Positions 1-7,135 of a DNA stretch of 64,000 nucleotides are shown here, piece after piece. Origin of the DNA: JANQIO01 sp965229625 (GTDB taxonomy: Bacteria; Pseudomonadota; Gammaproteobacteria; Pseudomonadales; Halieaceae); NCBI GenBank assembly GCA_965229625.1, contig CBDDJJ010000001.1, positions 1,798,001-1,862,000 on the forward strand, given 5' to 3'. Position 1 is the stretch's first letter. Each line of letters opens with the position of its first letter. The translations under genes were made by a program, and so were the position numbers. The notes under the pieces are model-generated. The model was given only the letters and a program-made list of their open reading frames with translations, did no database searches and was not told the DNA's origin.

Positions 1-4
1 CAGG

Positions 5-385
5 ATGGACTCCGACAAGAAAATGATCATGCTGATGATCGCCTTCATCCTGGCCGTGGTGGTTTTTACCGGCAAGGAAATTCTGCTCAGCACCCAGTTG
101 GCTTCCTTGAGTCACAATATGAAGGTCGCCCTCTCAATAGCGCTCGCGTCCTTGCTGCTCTCGGCGTTCTGTTATTTTCTCTACTACCGGCGTGTCCACC
201 TGAACGAAGTTGCACTTGTGCAGTTTCTTATCGAGGGCACCAAGGAGGACGCCAGAGACAGGATCTTCTGCCCCACCAATGGCCTGTGGGCAAAGCACGG
301 CCAAAAGTATGAAGCGGGCAATTTCTTTCTCACCGTGGGTTTTCTTTTCTACCTTGGCTTTTTCGTCGCAGTGATATTCTCATAA
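5..385 (+). CDS. small integral membrane protein, unknown function
   Basis: A 126-residue protein with three hydrophobic stretches (about residues 7-24, 41-60 and 107-125). The soluble loop between the second and third is charged and carries a single Cys at about residue 89. I do not recognise a family. The start lies four bases inside the window, so an upstream in-frame start cannot be excluded. It stands just before another plus-strand gene and is probably read with it, but the sequence gives no role beyond an inner-membrane location. Confidence 0.55.
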   Translation: MDSDKKMIMLMIAFILAVVVFTGKEILLSTQLASLSHNMKVALSIALASLLLSAFCYFLYYRRVHLNEVALVQFLIEGTKEDARDRIFCPTNGLWAKHGQKYEAGNFFLTVGFLFYLGFFVAVIFS

Positions 386-398
386 GCGAGCCGCCGGG

Positions 399-899
399 AT
401 GCCGAGACACAAAGACACAATTTTACAAGGGCGCCTCATGCTCAATGGGCCTTGCGGGTATGCTGGTTTTCAGCGCTATGGCGGCTTGATTCAACACGCA
501 ATCGGCCTGGCGTTGTTCTTCATAGTTGTACCCGCGTTTGCCTGTAGTCAACAGCCTGTATACAGGAATGCTGAAAATGTTGAATCGGTACTCGCCCGGT
601 CGGATATGGGATTTCTTGGAGTCCTCCTGGAGTCCGGATTACATGGCCCACAGGAACAATTCGCCACCTTCAACGTTCTTGAGATTTACAAGGGTCCAGA
701 GCTTTCCACCGTCACGGTCAGAAACAGGATAGACAACACTTGCGCGGCGTCATTCGCAGAGGCTGGTACTCATTACTACGTGTTTGGATACTTCCCGGAA
801 GGCTCTGGAGAGTTATTAATCTACGGCTTTTCGACTTCCATACCGGAGAGTCTCATCCAAAAGCTGGGATTTTCGATCGGCTCACCGCAAAAACAGTAG
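399..899 (+). CDS. secreted protein with TIMP/netrin-like (NTR) fold, predicted
   Basis: The N-terminal region holds a hydrophobic segment ending in AFACSQQ (about residues 33-52), which looks like a signal peptide whose mature end begins near the Cys. The rest follows the pattern of bacterial TIMP/NTR-like domains: 'FNVLEIYKG', then a Cys in 'DNTCAASF', then 'YYVFGYF'. Such domains are secreted and of poorly known function. The start may be an internal ATG at 438 rather than 399, because the first residues look non-coding. The fold call rests on motif spacing alone and is moderate. Confidence 0.55.
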   Translation: MPRHKDTILQGRLMLNGPCGYAGFQRYGGLIQHAIGLALFFIVVPAFACSQQPVYRNAENVESVLARSDMGFLGVLLESGLHGPQEQFATFNVLEIYKGPELSTVTVRNRIDNTCAASFAEAGTHYYVFGYFPEGSGELLIYGFSTSIPESLIQKLGFSIGSPQKQ

Positions 900-945
900 C
901 CGTCATGCGAAATCCCCTCTTGTCTGGCGCTTCTGGAGTTAGCAA

Positions 946-1518
946 TTGAAGACCGCACCGACGCTGCACACGGATCGGCTCAAACTGCGCCCGTTTTCTC
1001 GGGATGACCTGCAGGACATCATCCACTACCTGGTATCCGACCCAACGGTAATGGCTACGCTGCCGGAAGTGCGGGTCGATGATCCGCAGGAGCAGAGGTC
1101 GGTGGCGCAGGAGTACATAGATGATGCCTCCACGCCGTGGGGAGCAGGTCGTTTAGGGGCCTGGGCGGTTTGCCCCAGGAGCCTGGACGGGGGAGACACG
1201 GCGATCGGATTCTGCGGTTTCTTCGAGAGCAAGCTCGAATCTCCGGACCCCGAGATCGGGTATGCCATAGGGAGACAGTGGTGGGGAAGCGGCATCGCAT
1301 CTGAAGCGGCGCGTACTGCAGTGGCCTGGGCCTTTGCGAACAGCGATATCAATGGCATCTACGGTGTGACCTTCGCGGAAAACCAGCCTTCCCAGGCTGT
1401 CCTTCGAAAACTTGGATTCGCTCACACCGACGATATCGACCTGTACAATTCCGTCCGGGACGGGAGAGGATTGATGCGTTACTTTTATCTCACGAAGCAA
1501 ACGTGCAGTCGGGTATAA
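946..1518 (+). CDS. GNAT N-acetyltransferase, RimJ/RimL type
   Basis: 190 residues beginning at a TTG codon. The N-terminus 'LHTDRLKLRPFSRDDLQDI' is the classic opening of RimJ/RimL-type (Acetyltransf_3) acetyltransferases. The 'IGYAIGRQWWGSGIASEAA' stretch is motif A, which binds acetyl-CoA, and 'NQPSQAVLRKLGF' is motif B. These enzymes acetylate protein N-termini or small amines with acetyl-CoA in the cytosol. The substrate cannot be told. No close operon partner; a TTG start is the only reasonable one because the conserved N-terminus begins immediately after it. Confidence 0.85.
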   Translation: MKTAPTLHTDRLKLRPFSRDDLQDIIHYLVSDPTVMATLPEVRVDDPQEQRSVAQEYIDDASTPWGAGRLGAWAVCPRSLDGGDTAIGFCGFFESKLESPDPEIGYAIGRQWWGSGIASEAARTAVAWAFANSDINGIYGVTFAENQPSQAVLRKLGFAHTDDIDLYNSVRDGRGLMRYFYLTKQTCSRV

Positions 1519-1595
1519 GCCAGTGACGTCCAACAAACAGGAAGCTCGCCGAGGCCAATCTTCGATTCACCAGGTGATGTCGAGTTTTTAGCGGT

Positions 1596-1985
1596 ATGTC
1601 ATTCAATTTCAATCGCCGAAACCTGAATCTTGTTCTGTTTGCGCTTCTCTTGATTCTGCTGCTATCCACTTACCTCCAGGAACCGGAAGTGCAGGCACCC
1701 GAGCAGGAGTTCCTGGCGTTGGCCCTGGCCTGCCACCGGGAGTACCGGCCCGCGCTGGAGGCGATGCTCAGCAAGAGCTACAACATTTTCCAGGTTACCG
1801 AAGGCTGTAACGGGGACGACGAACGGCTTAGCAGCGAGATCCTTGCAGATGCTGTTCTTGTTGTGCGCTCCAGGAAACACGACTACGAAATCGTTTTTAC
1901 CCCGCTAGTCGCCGGGGATGGCGTCAGGTGGTCGTGTGAGAGCAATGTGCCGATCAGCGCGGCGGCATGCGATGGGAGCCTCTAG
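1596..1985 (+). CDS. hypothetical exported or anchored protein
   Basis: 129 residues with one N-terminal hydrophobic segment (about residues 10-26), then a soluble domain with four Cys. The end, 'VRWSCESNVPISAAACDG', resembles the C-terminal disulfide region of type IV minor pilins, but the G/E cleavage motif of prepilins is not present. It could be a single-pass periplasmic protein. The stop overlaps the next reading frame only if that gene starts at its most upstream codon. Function unknown. Confidence 0.5.
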   Translation: MSFNFNRRNLNLVLFALLLILLLSTYLQEPEVQAPEQEFLALALACHREYRPALEAMLSKSYNIFQVTEGCNGDDERLSSEILADAVLVVRSRKHDYEIVFTPLVAGDGVRWSCESNVPISAAACDGSL

Positions 1986-2059
1986 CGGGCAGCCCTTGTC
2001 GAGCCGGTCAGACCGCGTTACCGTTTTGCTCTCCAGGTGGTAAATGCCAGATATTCCCG

Positions 2060-2521
2060 ATGTATCTTGAACTCGACTCCCGCCTGCCGTGCAGCTTCGA
2101 ACGGGCCGTAGCCGAGGTAAAACAACCCAGGCTGCTTATCCATATCGCCCGGCCGATGGTTCACTTTACGCCCTGCGATGGAACCGTCATCCCGGAGCAA
2201 TGGCGTGAGCGCACCTACTGGTTCCAGCTCAAATTGCTGGGTGTCCTGCCGTTCGGTAAGCAGGCGGTACGCATATCGTTTGAGGAGCAACCCGGCCGCT
2301 TCATGGTTCGCGATAACGGCTTCAGCGCGCTGATCCGCAAGTGGGACCACAGGATTACGATCACTGACAGCGACGGGGCAGTGATCTACCGGGACCAACT
2401 GGAACTTGACGCGGGAATCCTGACCCCTCTTGTCTGGCTGTTCGCCCGGGTGTTCTATGGTCATCGCCAGTCACGGTGGAGAAAGCTGGCCGAAGCGCAA
2501 TTCGATTACGACAATGTCTGA
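2060..2521 (+). CDS. hypothetical protein, possibly SRPBCC-like
   Basis: 153 residues from the ATG at 2060; a more upstream frame opening at 1967 overlaps the previous gene and reads as low-complexity sequence, so I reject it. Alternating hydrophobic strands ('YWFQLKLLGVLPFGKQAVRISFEE') and a C-terminal amphipathic helix suggest a ligand-binding SRPBCC-like or beta-sheet fold, but no diagnostic motif is visible. The family is unassigned. Confidence 0.5.
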   Translation: MYLELDSRLPCSFERAVAEVKQPRLLIHIARPMVHFTPCDGTVIPEQWRERTYWFQLKLLGVLPFGKQAVRISFEEQPGRFMVRDNGFSALIRKWDHRITITDSDGAVIYRDQLELDAGILTPLVWLFARVFYGHRQSRWRKLAEAQFDYDNV

Positions 2522-2554
2522 CGCCACGACAGACCCAATGAGAAGGGCATACAG

Positions 2555-3010
2555 GTGAACGGAAGCCAACAGCTGATCATTGCCGCCATCCTGAGTTTTT
2601 GCGCGGCGCTGCTGCATATTGCGGTCATTCTCGGCGGCGCCAACTGGTATCGGTTTTTTGGTGCCGGTGAGGGCATGGCGAAGCTGGCCGAGTCGGGCAG
2701 CCGCTACCCGATGGTCGTGACCTCGATTATCGCCTTTGTCCTGGCGGTGTGGGGCCTCTATGCACTGTCCGGGGCGGGTGTAATCCCGAGACTACCCTTG
2801 CTGCGACTGGCGCTGTGCGCCATCACGGCAGTCTATCTAACAAGAGGGCTGGCGGGACTGGTGCTTCCCTTCGTCAGCAACCATCCGGCCATCGCCGCAA
2901 ACTCGGTGACGTTCTGGCTGGTCAGCTCATCCATTTGCTGCGTGTTCGGCATCGTCTACCTGCTGGGAGTCATCAATACCTGGGACCAATTGGGAAGACA
3001 GGACATATAG
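2555..3010 (+). CDS. four-helix integral membrane protein, unknown
   Basis: 151 residues starting at GTG, with four predicted membrane spans (about residues 5-27, 50-72, 80-102 and 118-140). Short loops and a charged C-terminal tail. Proteins of this shape are common and unassigned. It is convergent with the sulfatase gene, whose stop lies 27 bp downstream on the other strand. No motif gives a function. Confidence 0.6.
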   Translation: MNGSQQLIIAAILSFCAALLHIAVILGGANWYRFFGAGEGMAKLAESGSRYPMVVTSIIAFVLAVWGLYALSGAGVIPRLPLLRLALCAITAVYLTRGLAGLVLPFVSNHPAIAANSVTFWLVSSSICCVFGIVYLLGVINTWDQLGRQDI

Positions 3011-3037
3011 TAGGTGTCGCCCGGCGGGTTGCCGCGC

Positions 3038-4576
3038 TTATTCCACTCCCAGGGTCAAGTCCATCGTGAAGCTACCCGGCTTCTGCCGCGGTGGGAAGGC
3101 TTCCAGGGATTTCGCGAACTGCCTTACTGCGATCGCGGCCATACCCATAGCCCCGGTACTCTTGCGAATCCACCACTCGTTGTAAGTGTTGGCGTCCGTA
3201 TCAGCGCGCTCGAAGGGGTCCCTGCGCAGGTGGAAGATCTTGGGTATCCTCAACTCCACAAACGGCTCACGCCACAGGTCAAAGCGCTTCGCCCGTTGTT
3301 CGGCATAGACCACCTTCCAGTCATCGACCCTCACGGAGGCCAGCAGGCCGTCATCCGTCACGTAGAAGAACTCGCGCCGTGGCCCGCCGATCTCGTCGTT
3401 CTGCAGATGGGGGAGAAAGTTGTAGCCGTCCAGGTGCACCCGGTAGACCCGGTCTCCCGCCCGATGCCCGGCAAGGAGCCGTTTCTTGATATCCGGCACC
3501 CCGGCCGCGGCCATCAGGGTGGGCAGCCAATCCTGGTGGGACATGACCTCATTGCTGATTCGTCCCGGGGCAATCCTGCCCGGCCATCGCACCAGCGCCG
3601 GCACCCGGTACCCACCTTCCCAGTTGGTGTTCTTCTCGCCGCGAAATGGCGTAATGGCACCGTCCGGCCAGGCATTGAAGTGGGCGCCGTTATCGGTTGA
3701 GTACAGCACGATGGTGTTGTCAGCGATCCCCAGTTCATCCAGCTTGTCCAGCAACTGCCCGACATGGCCGTCGTGCTCCATCATGCCGTCGTTGTAAAAA
3801 CCCTGGCCGGAGATCCCCAGGCTTTCCTCCTTTACATAGGTATTGAAATGCATGCGCGTGGCATTGAACCAGACGAAGAAGGGCCGGTCATCCGCGTCGG
3901 CCTTGTCGATGAATTTCAGCGCCGCCGCTAGGAACTCCTCGTCCACCGTTTCCATGCGTTTGACCGTCAGCGGACCGCTATCTTCGATGCGCCCGTCCGC
4001 GTAGCTGTGGATAACACCGCGGGGGTTGAAGAGCTTCTGGAACACGGGGTTCCGCGGGTAATCCGGGTCTTCCGGCGCCTCTTCCGCGTTCAGGTGATAA
4101 AGGTTGCCAAGAAATTCGTCAAAGCCGTGGTTGGTGGGCAGGAATTCATCCTTGTCGCCCAGGTGATTCTTGCCAAACTGGCCAGTGGCGTAGCCCAGCG
4201 GTTTCAGCAAGCCTGCCAGCGTAGGGTCTTCGGGCCGCAAACCCAGGTCGGCGCCGGGGGTGCCCACCTTGGTAAGCCCGGTTCGCAGGGGATGTTGACC
4301 AGTGATGAAGGCAGCACGGCCTGCCGTGCAACTCTGTTCGCCGTAGTAATCCGTGAACATGATGCCTTCGCGCGCAATGCGATCGATATTGGGAGTGGGA
4401 ACCCCCATCATGCCGTGGCTGTAGCGACTGATGTTGGTGATACCGATATCATCACCCCAGATAACGAGAATGTTGGGTTTCTCAGCCGCGGCCACCGGCA
4501 TGGCGAGCAGCAGGCAGGCCATACCGGTGGCCAGGCAGTGGCGGATTGTTGAGATCCAGTCACAGGTGTCGTTCAT
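3038..4576 (-). CDS. arylsulfatase, type I (formylglycine) sulfatase
   Basis: 512 residues from the ATG at 4576, which has a GGGAG Shine-Dalgarno 9 bp upstream; a further upstream frame opening at 4645 is less likely. A hydrophobic N-terminal segment ending in 'AMPVAAAEK' is a signal peptide, placing the enzyme in the periplasm. 'NILVIWGDDIG' gives the metal-binding aspartates and 'SCTAGRA' (Cys83 to Arg87) is the sulfatase signature in which Cys83 must be oxidised to formylglycine. 'YSTDNGAHFN' is the second metal site. The family hydrolyses sulfate esters. It is followed on the same strand by the GMC oxidoreductase gene region, although the two are separated by 120 bp and GMC lies upstream. 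Substrate unknown. Confidence 0.92.
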   Translation of the reverse strand: MNDTCDWISTIRHCLATGMACLLLAMPVAAAEKPNILVIWGDDIGITNISRYSHGMMGVPTPNIDRIAREGIMFTDYYGEQSCTAGRAAFITGQHPLRTGLTKVGTPGADLGLRPEDPTLAGLLKPLGYATGQFGKNHLGDKDEFLPTNHGFDEFLGNLYHLNAEEAPEDPDYPRNPVFQKLFNPRGVIHSYADGRIEDSGPLTVKRMETVDEEFLAAALKFIDKADADDRPFFVWFNATRMHFNTYVKEESLGISGQGFYNDGMMEHDGHVGQLLDKLDELGIADNTIVLYSTDNGAHFNAWPDGAITPFRGEKNTNWEGGYRVPALVRWPGRIAPGRISNEVMSHQDWLPTLMAAAGVPDIKKRLLAGHRAGDRVYRVHLDGYNFLPHLQNDEIGGPRREFFYVTDDGLLASVRVDDWKVVYAEQRAKRFDLWREPFVELRIPKIFHLRRDPFERADTDANTYNEWWIRKSTGAMGMAAIAVRQFAKSLEAFPPRQKPGSFTMDLTLGVE

Positions 4577-4698
4577 CTTGTTAACTCCCAACGCCAGGGC
4601 GTTTAGATCTTTGGTTTCGGGCTTGCGTATGCCGTGCAGGGGCAACGTCGTGCCGGGCAGTATTCGCCGCCGTGCGGCCAGCCCTTCAGGGCTCGGCT

Positions 4699-6168
4699 CT
4701 ACGCCGCTGCGGCTTTCATCTTGGCAGCCACCCGCTCTGCCACCATCACGCAGCCCAGGTAGGTGTTACCGGCGGGAATGCTGGGCATCACGGACGCATC
4801 GGCGACACGCAGGCCGTCGATACCTTTCACCCGGCAGTCGGCATCCAGCACTGGCCCCATCGGGCAGGTGCTGGTCATGTGGAAGTAGCTGATCAGGCCC
4901 ATCTCCATGGCCTGCCTGACGGCATCCGGGCCAGACAGGTCGACTGGCGCCAGTCTTTGCAGGTCGATGGCGCGGGCCGCGTCGGACTGCTCCCAGGCAA
5001 CAAGTGTCTGAAAGGCGTGCGACAGCCGTGCCTCGGTGTCGTCCGGCATCGGCGGCGCACAGACCACAGGCTCGGCATCGATAGATTCACCCAGTCGCAC
5101 GCTACCCAACCCGGAAGAGCGCAGCAGGAAGGCCACCACCTGGAACTCGGTTCTGTTATCTTCAGTTTCCGCCAGGTGTAGCGGGAACAGGTGGTAGTCG
5201 ATCTCGCTGCCCCTGGAGGCACCCACCATCACCACCTGGGCGGGACCACCGGCACCACCACGCGGGCCTGCGTGGCTGTAGTACACCGCCGGGCCCAGGT
5301 GGTCACTCATGGTGGAACCCACGGGCAGGTCAGCGTGAACCGCGATGCCGTGGTCGGCAAGGTGATCGGCCGGGCCAATACCGGACCTGAGCAGCAGCGT
5401 AGGCGAGTAGAGGGCGCCGGCGGCCAGCACCACCTCATCGGCATCCATCTGTTCACCCGAAACAAGCGTGACGCCGGTGGCCCGCCCCTTGTCGATGTTA
5501 ATGGATGCCACCGCTGCTCCGGTGCGAATCCTGAGATTGGGGCGGCTGCGGGCGCCCTGGTCCAGGTAAGCAATGCTGGTCGTGACACGTCGTGAATCGC
5601 TATCAATGGTGGCGGGGAACACGCCCACACCGGGCAGCTCGGCGGGGTCATTGATATCCACACTGTGGTGGGTACCACCAGCCACCATGCCATCCATGAA
5701 GGCCCTGTGGGCCTCGGTGTGCTCATCCCGGCGCCAGCGGCGCACCGGCAGGGGTCCGCTGTCTCCATGCAGGGAGGTGGCGCCGAAATCCATGTCAGCC
5801 TCAGCCTGGATGAAGGTGTCCCTGACATCGTTCCAGCTCCAGCCTTCAAGGCCGGCGGTACGCCAGGCGTCGTAATCGGCAGGCTGGCCACGCAGGGTGG
5901 CTGAGGCATTCACCGCAGACGTGCCGCCAAGAACCCTGCCCTGCAGGGCTTCGATATTGCCGTAGCTGCTGGCCATATCGGCGCGCGCCAGGGGGATGGA
6001 GCCCTGCCAGACCTCGTAAGTGCGGGCCGGGTCGAGCACCGACGGATGGTAACTCTCATCGTCGGCCCCGGCCTCCAGCAGGCACACCGACAAATTACTG
6101 TCTTCACTGAGACGGCTCGCAAGTACGGCGCCCGCCGTGCCGCCGCCTACCACCAGAACATTTTTCAT
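4699..6168 (-). CDS. GMC-family FAD-dependent alcohol oxidoreductase
   Basis: 489 residues, normal length for glucose-methanol-choline oxidoreductases. 'VLVVGGGTAGAVLASRLSE' binds the FAD ADP moiety, 'LGGTSAVNASATLRGQ' is the GMC signature near residue 80, and the C-terminus holds the catalytic pair region ('YFHMTSTCPMG' and 'SIPAGNTYLG'). These flavoenzymes oxidise primary or secondary alcohols. The gene is transcribed ahead of the sulfatase and divergently from a TetR gene, with a palindromic operator between them, so repression by that TetR is likely. An alcohol released by desulfation could be its substrate; that is inference. Confidence 0.92.
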   Translation of the reverse strand: MKNVLVVGGGTAGAVLASRLSEDSNLSVCLLEAGADDESYHPSVLDPARTYEVWQGSIPLARADMASSYGNIEALQGRVLGGTSAVNASATLRGQPADYDAWRTAGLEGWSWNDVRDTFIQAEADMDFGATSLHGDSGPLPVRRWRRDEHTEAHRAFMDGMVAGGTHHSVDINDPAELPGVGVFPATIDSDSRRVTTSIAYLDQGARSRPNLRIRTGAAVASINIDKGRATGVTLVSGEQMDADEVVLAAGALYSPTLLLRSGIGPADHLADHGIAVHADLPVGSTMSDHLGPAVYYSHAGPRGGAGGPAQVVMVGASRGSEIDYHLFPLHLAETEDNRTEFQVVAFLLRSSGLGSVRLGESIDAEPVVCAPPMPDDTEARLSHAFQTLVAWEQSDAARAIDLQRLAPVDLSGPDAVRQAMEMGLISYFHMTSTCPMGPVLDADCRVKGIDGLRVADASVMPSIPAGNTYLGCVMVAERVAAKMKAAAA

Positions 6169-6197
6169 GAGTCCAACTCCGGATGCGTGGCTTGCAT

Positions 6198-6217
6198 TTT
6201 AGGTTATTTGACCTAAA
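6198..6217. promoter_or_regulatory. palindromic operator between GMC gene and tetR
   Basis: Perfect inverted repeat TTTAGGT-N6-ACCTAAA, with a further AGGT half at 6221-6224. It lies in the 109-bp divergent gap between the GMC oxidoreductase and the TetR gene. The right arm overlaps a -35-like element of the tetR promoter, so a repressor bound here would block both directions. Operator assignment is inferred from position and symmetry. Confidence 0.65.
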
Positions 6218-6236
6218 TATAGGTTCAGAACACTAT
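6208..6236 (+). promoter_or_regulatory. probable sigma70-type promoter of tetR
   Basis: A -35-like TTGACC at 6208-6213 and a weak -10-like CACTAT at 6231-6236 are spaced by 17 bp, upstream of the tetR start at 6278. The -35 overlaps the ACCTAAA operator arm, which would give autorepression. Confidence 0.4.
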
Positions 6237-6277
6237 TGCGTCAACCCGATGTTGAAAATTTCCCAAGGGAGCCACCG

Positions 6278-6979
6278 ATGGGTGACCGCCTGAGTACGCG
6301 AAAACGGATACTGGATGCCAGCCGCCAGCTGTTTAATGAGAAAGGTTATGCAGCCACTACCCTGGCCGAGATCGCCTCTTTCGTGGGTATTGCGCAGGGC
6401 AATCTCACCTACCATTTCCCCAACAAGCGAGACCTGGTCCGCAGCCTGGAGGAAGAAACCCGGAATAGCATGGAAGCGCGCTGGGCCGACACTCGCGAGG
6501 GCTCGGTGGCTGATGACTATGTGGAACACCTGATATTTGCCATGCAGCTGACCTGGCACAGCCGCTTTCTACTGCGGGACCGGGCGCAGTTTGCCGATGA
6601 CCCGAAGGAGCTGCGAGACAGCCCCTACATGGTGGCGGACTTCCGGGAGCTGCAGGGGCTGATAGAACGGATCGCGCAGGAAAAGCTGTTTCGCAGCGAT
6701 ATACAGATTGATCTTGACGTGCTGGCGCGTTCCCTGTGGATCACCAGCCGCTACTGGATGGATCACCTGCAGGAGCTGGAGGGCGTGGATCATATTACCT
6801 GGGCCCACCTGGAACTCGGCGTCAAACATCACTTCGCGCTACTGCTGCCCGCCATGAAACAGTCCGCCCGCCGCGACTTTGAACTGGCACTGGACACGGC
6901 CATGCGCTTCCTGCGCACCTATGACGTCAAGTCTTCACCGCTGGACATCGCAGCCGGCGAGCGAGCGCCCGGGTCCTGA
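6278..6979 (+). CDS. TetR/AcrR-family transcriptional repressor
   Basis: 233 residues from the ATG at 6278, chosen over a TTG at 6236 because AGGGAG stands 7 bp before it and the DNA-binding domain begins directly afterwards. 'RKRILDASRQLFNEKGYAATTLAEIASFVGIAQGNL' is cut here as the usual TetR helix-turn-helix (about residues 8-45), ended by 'YHFPNKRDLV'. The long C-terminal helical domain would bind an effector and dimerise. Divergent from the GMC/sulfatase genes, with the operator in between, so it is the likely local repressor. The effector is unknown. Confidence 0.88.
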   Translation: MGDRLSTRKRILDASRQLFNEKGYAATTLAEIASFVGIAQGNLTYHFPNKRDLVRSLEEETRNSMEARWADTREGSVADDYVEHLIFAMQLTWHSRFLLRDRAQFADDPKELRDSPYMVADFRELQGLIERIAQEKLFRSDIQIDLDVLARSLWITSRYWMDHLQELEGVDHITWAHLELGVKHHFALLLPAMKQSARRDFELALDTAMRFLRTYDVKSSPLDIAAGERAPGS

Positions 6980-7051
6980 GGCCTGGCCACTTTTCCATAG
7001 TATTTGGCCGCATGGGCTCTCGTCCGCCCTGACCCATTTCAAGTAATTTTT

Positions 7052-7078
7052 CCTGCGTTTCACGATTTGAGACGCAGG
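7052..7078. repeat. imperfect inverted repeat upstream of TonB receptor
   Basis: Ten-base arms CCTGCGTTTC and GAGACGCAGG (one mismatch) around a 7-base centre, 58 bp before the receptor start. It could be an operator or a leader hairpin; there is no run of T after it, so a terminator is less likely. Confidence 0.4.
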
Positions 7079-7135
7079 CGCGCCGTTTCGCCTGGGGTAC
7101 GAAAACGTTAAGAGCCCACACAGCGAGGCCCAGTG

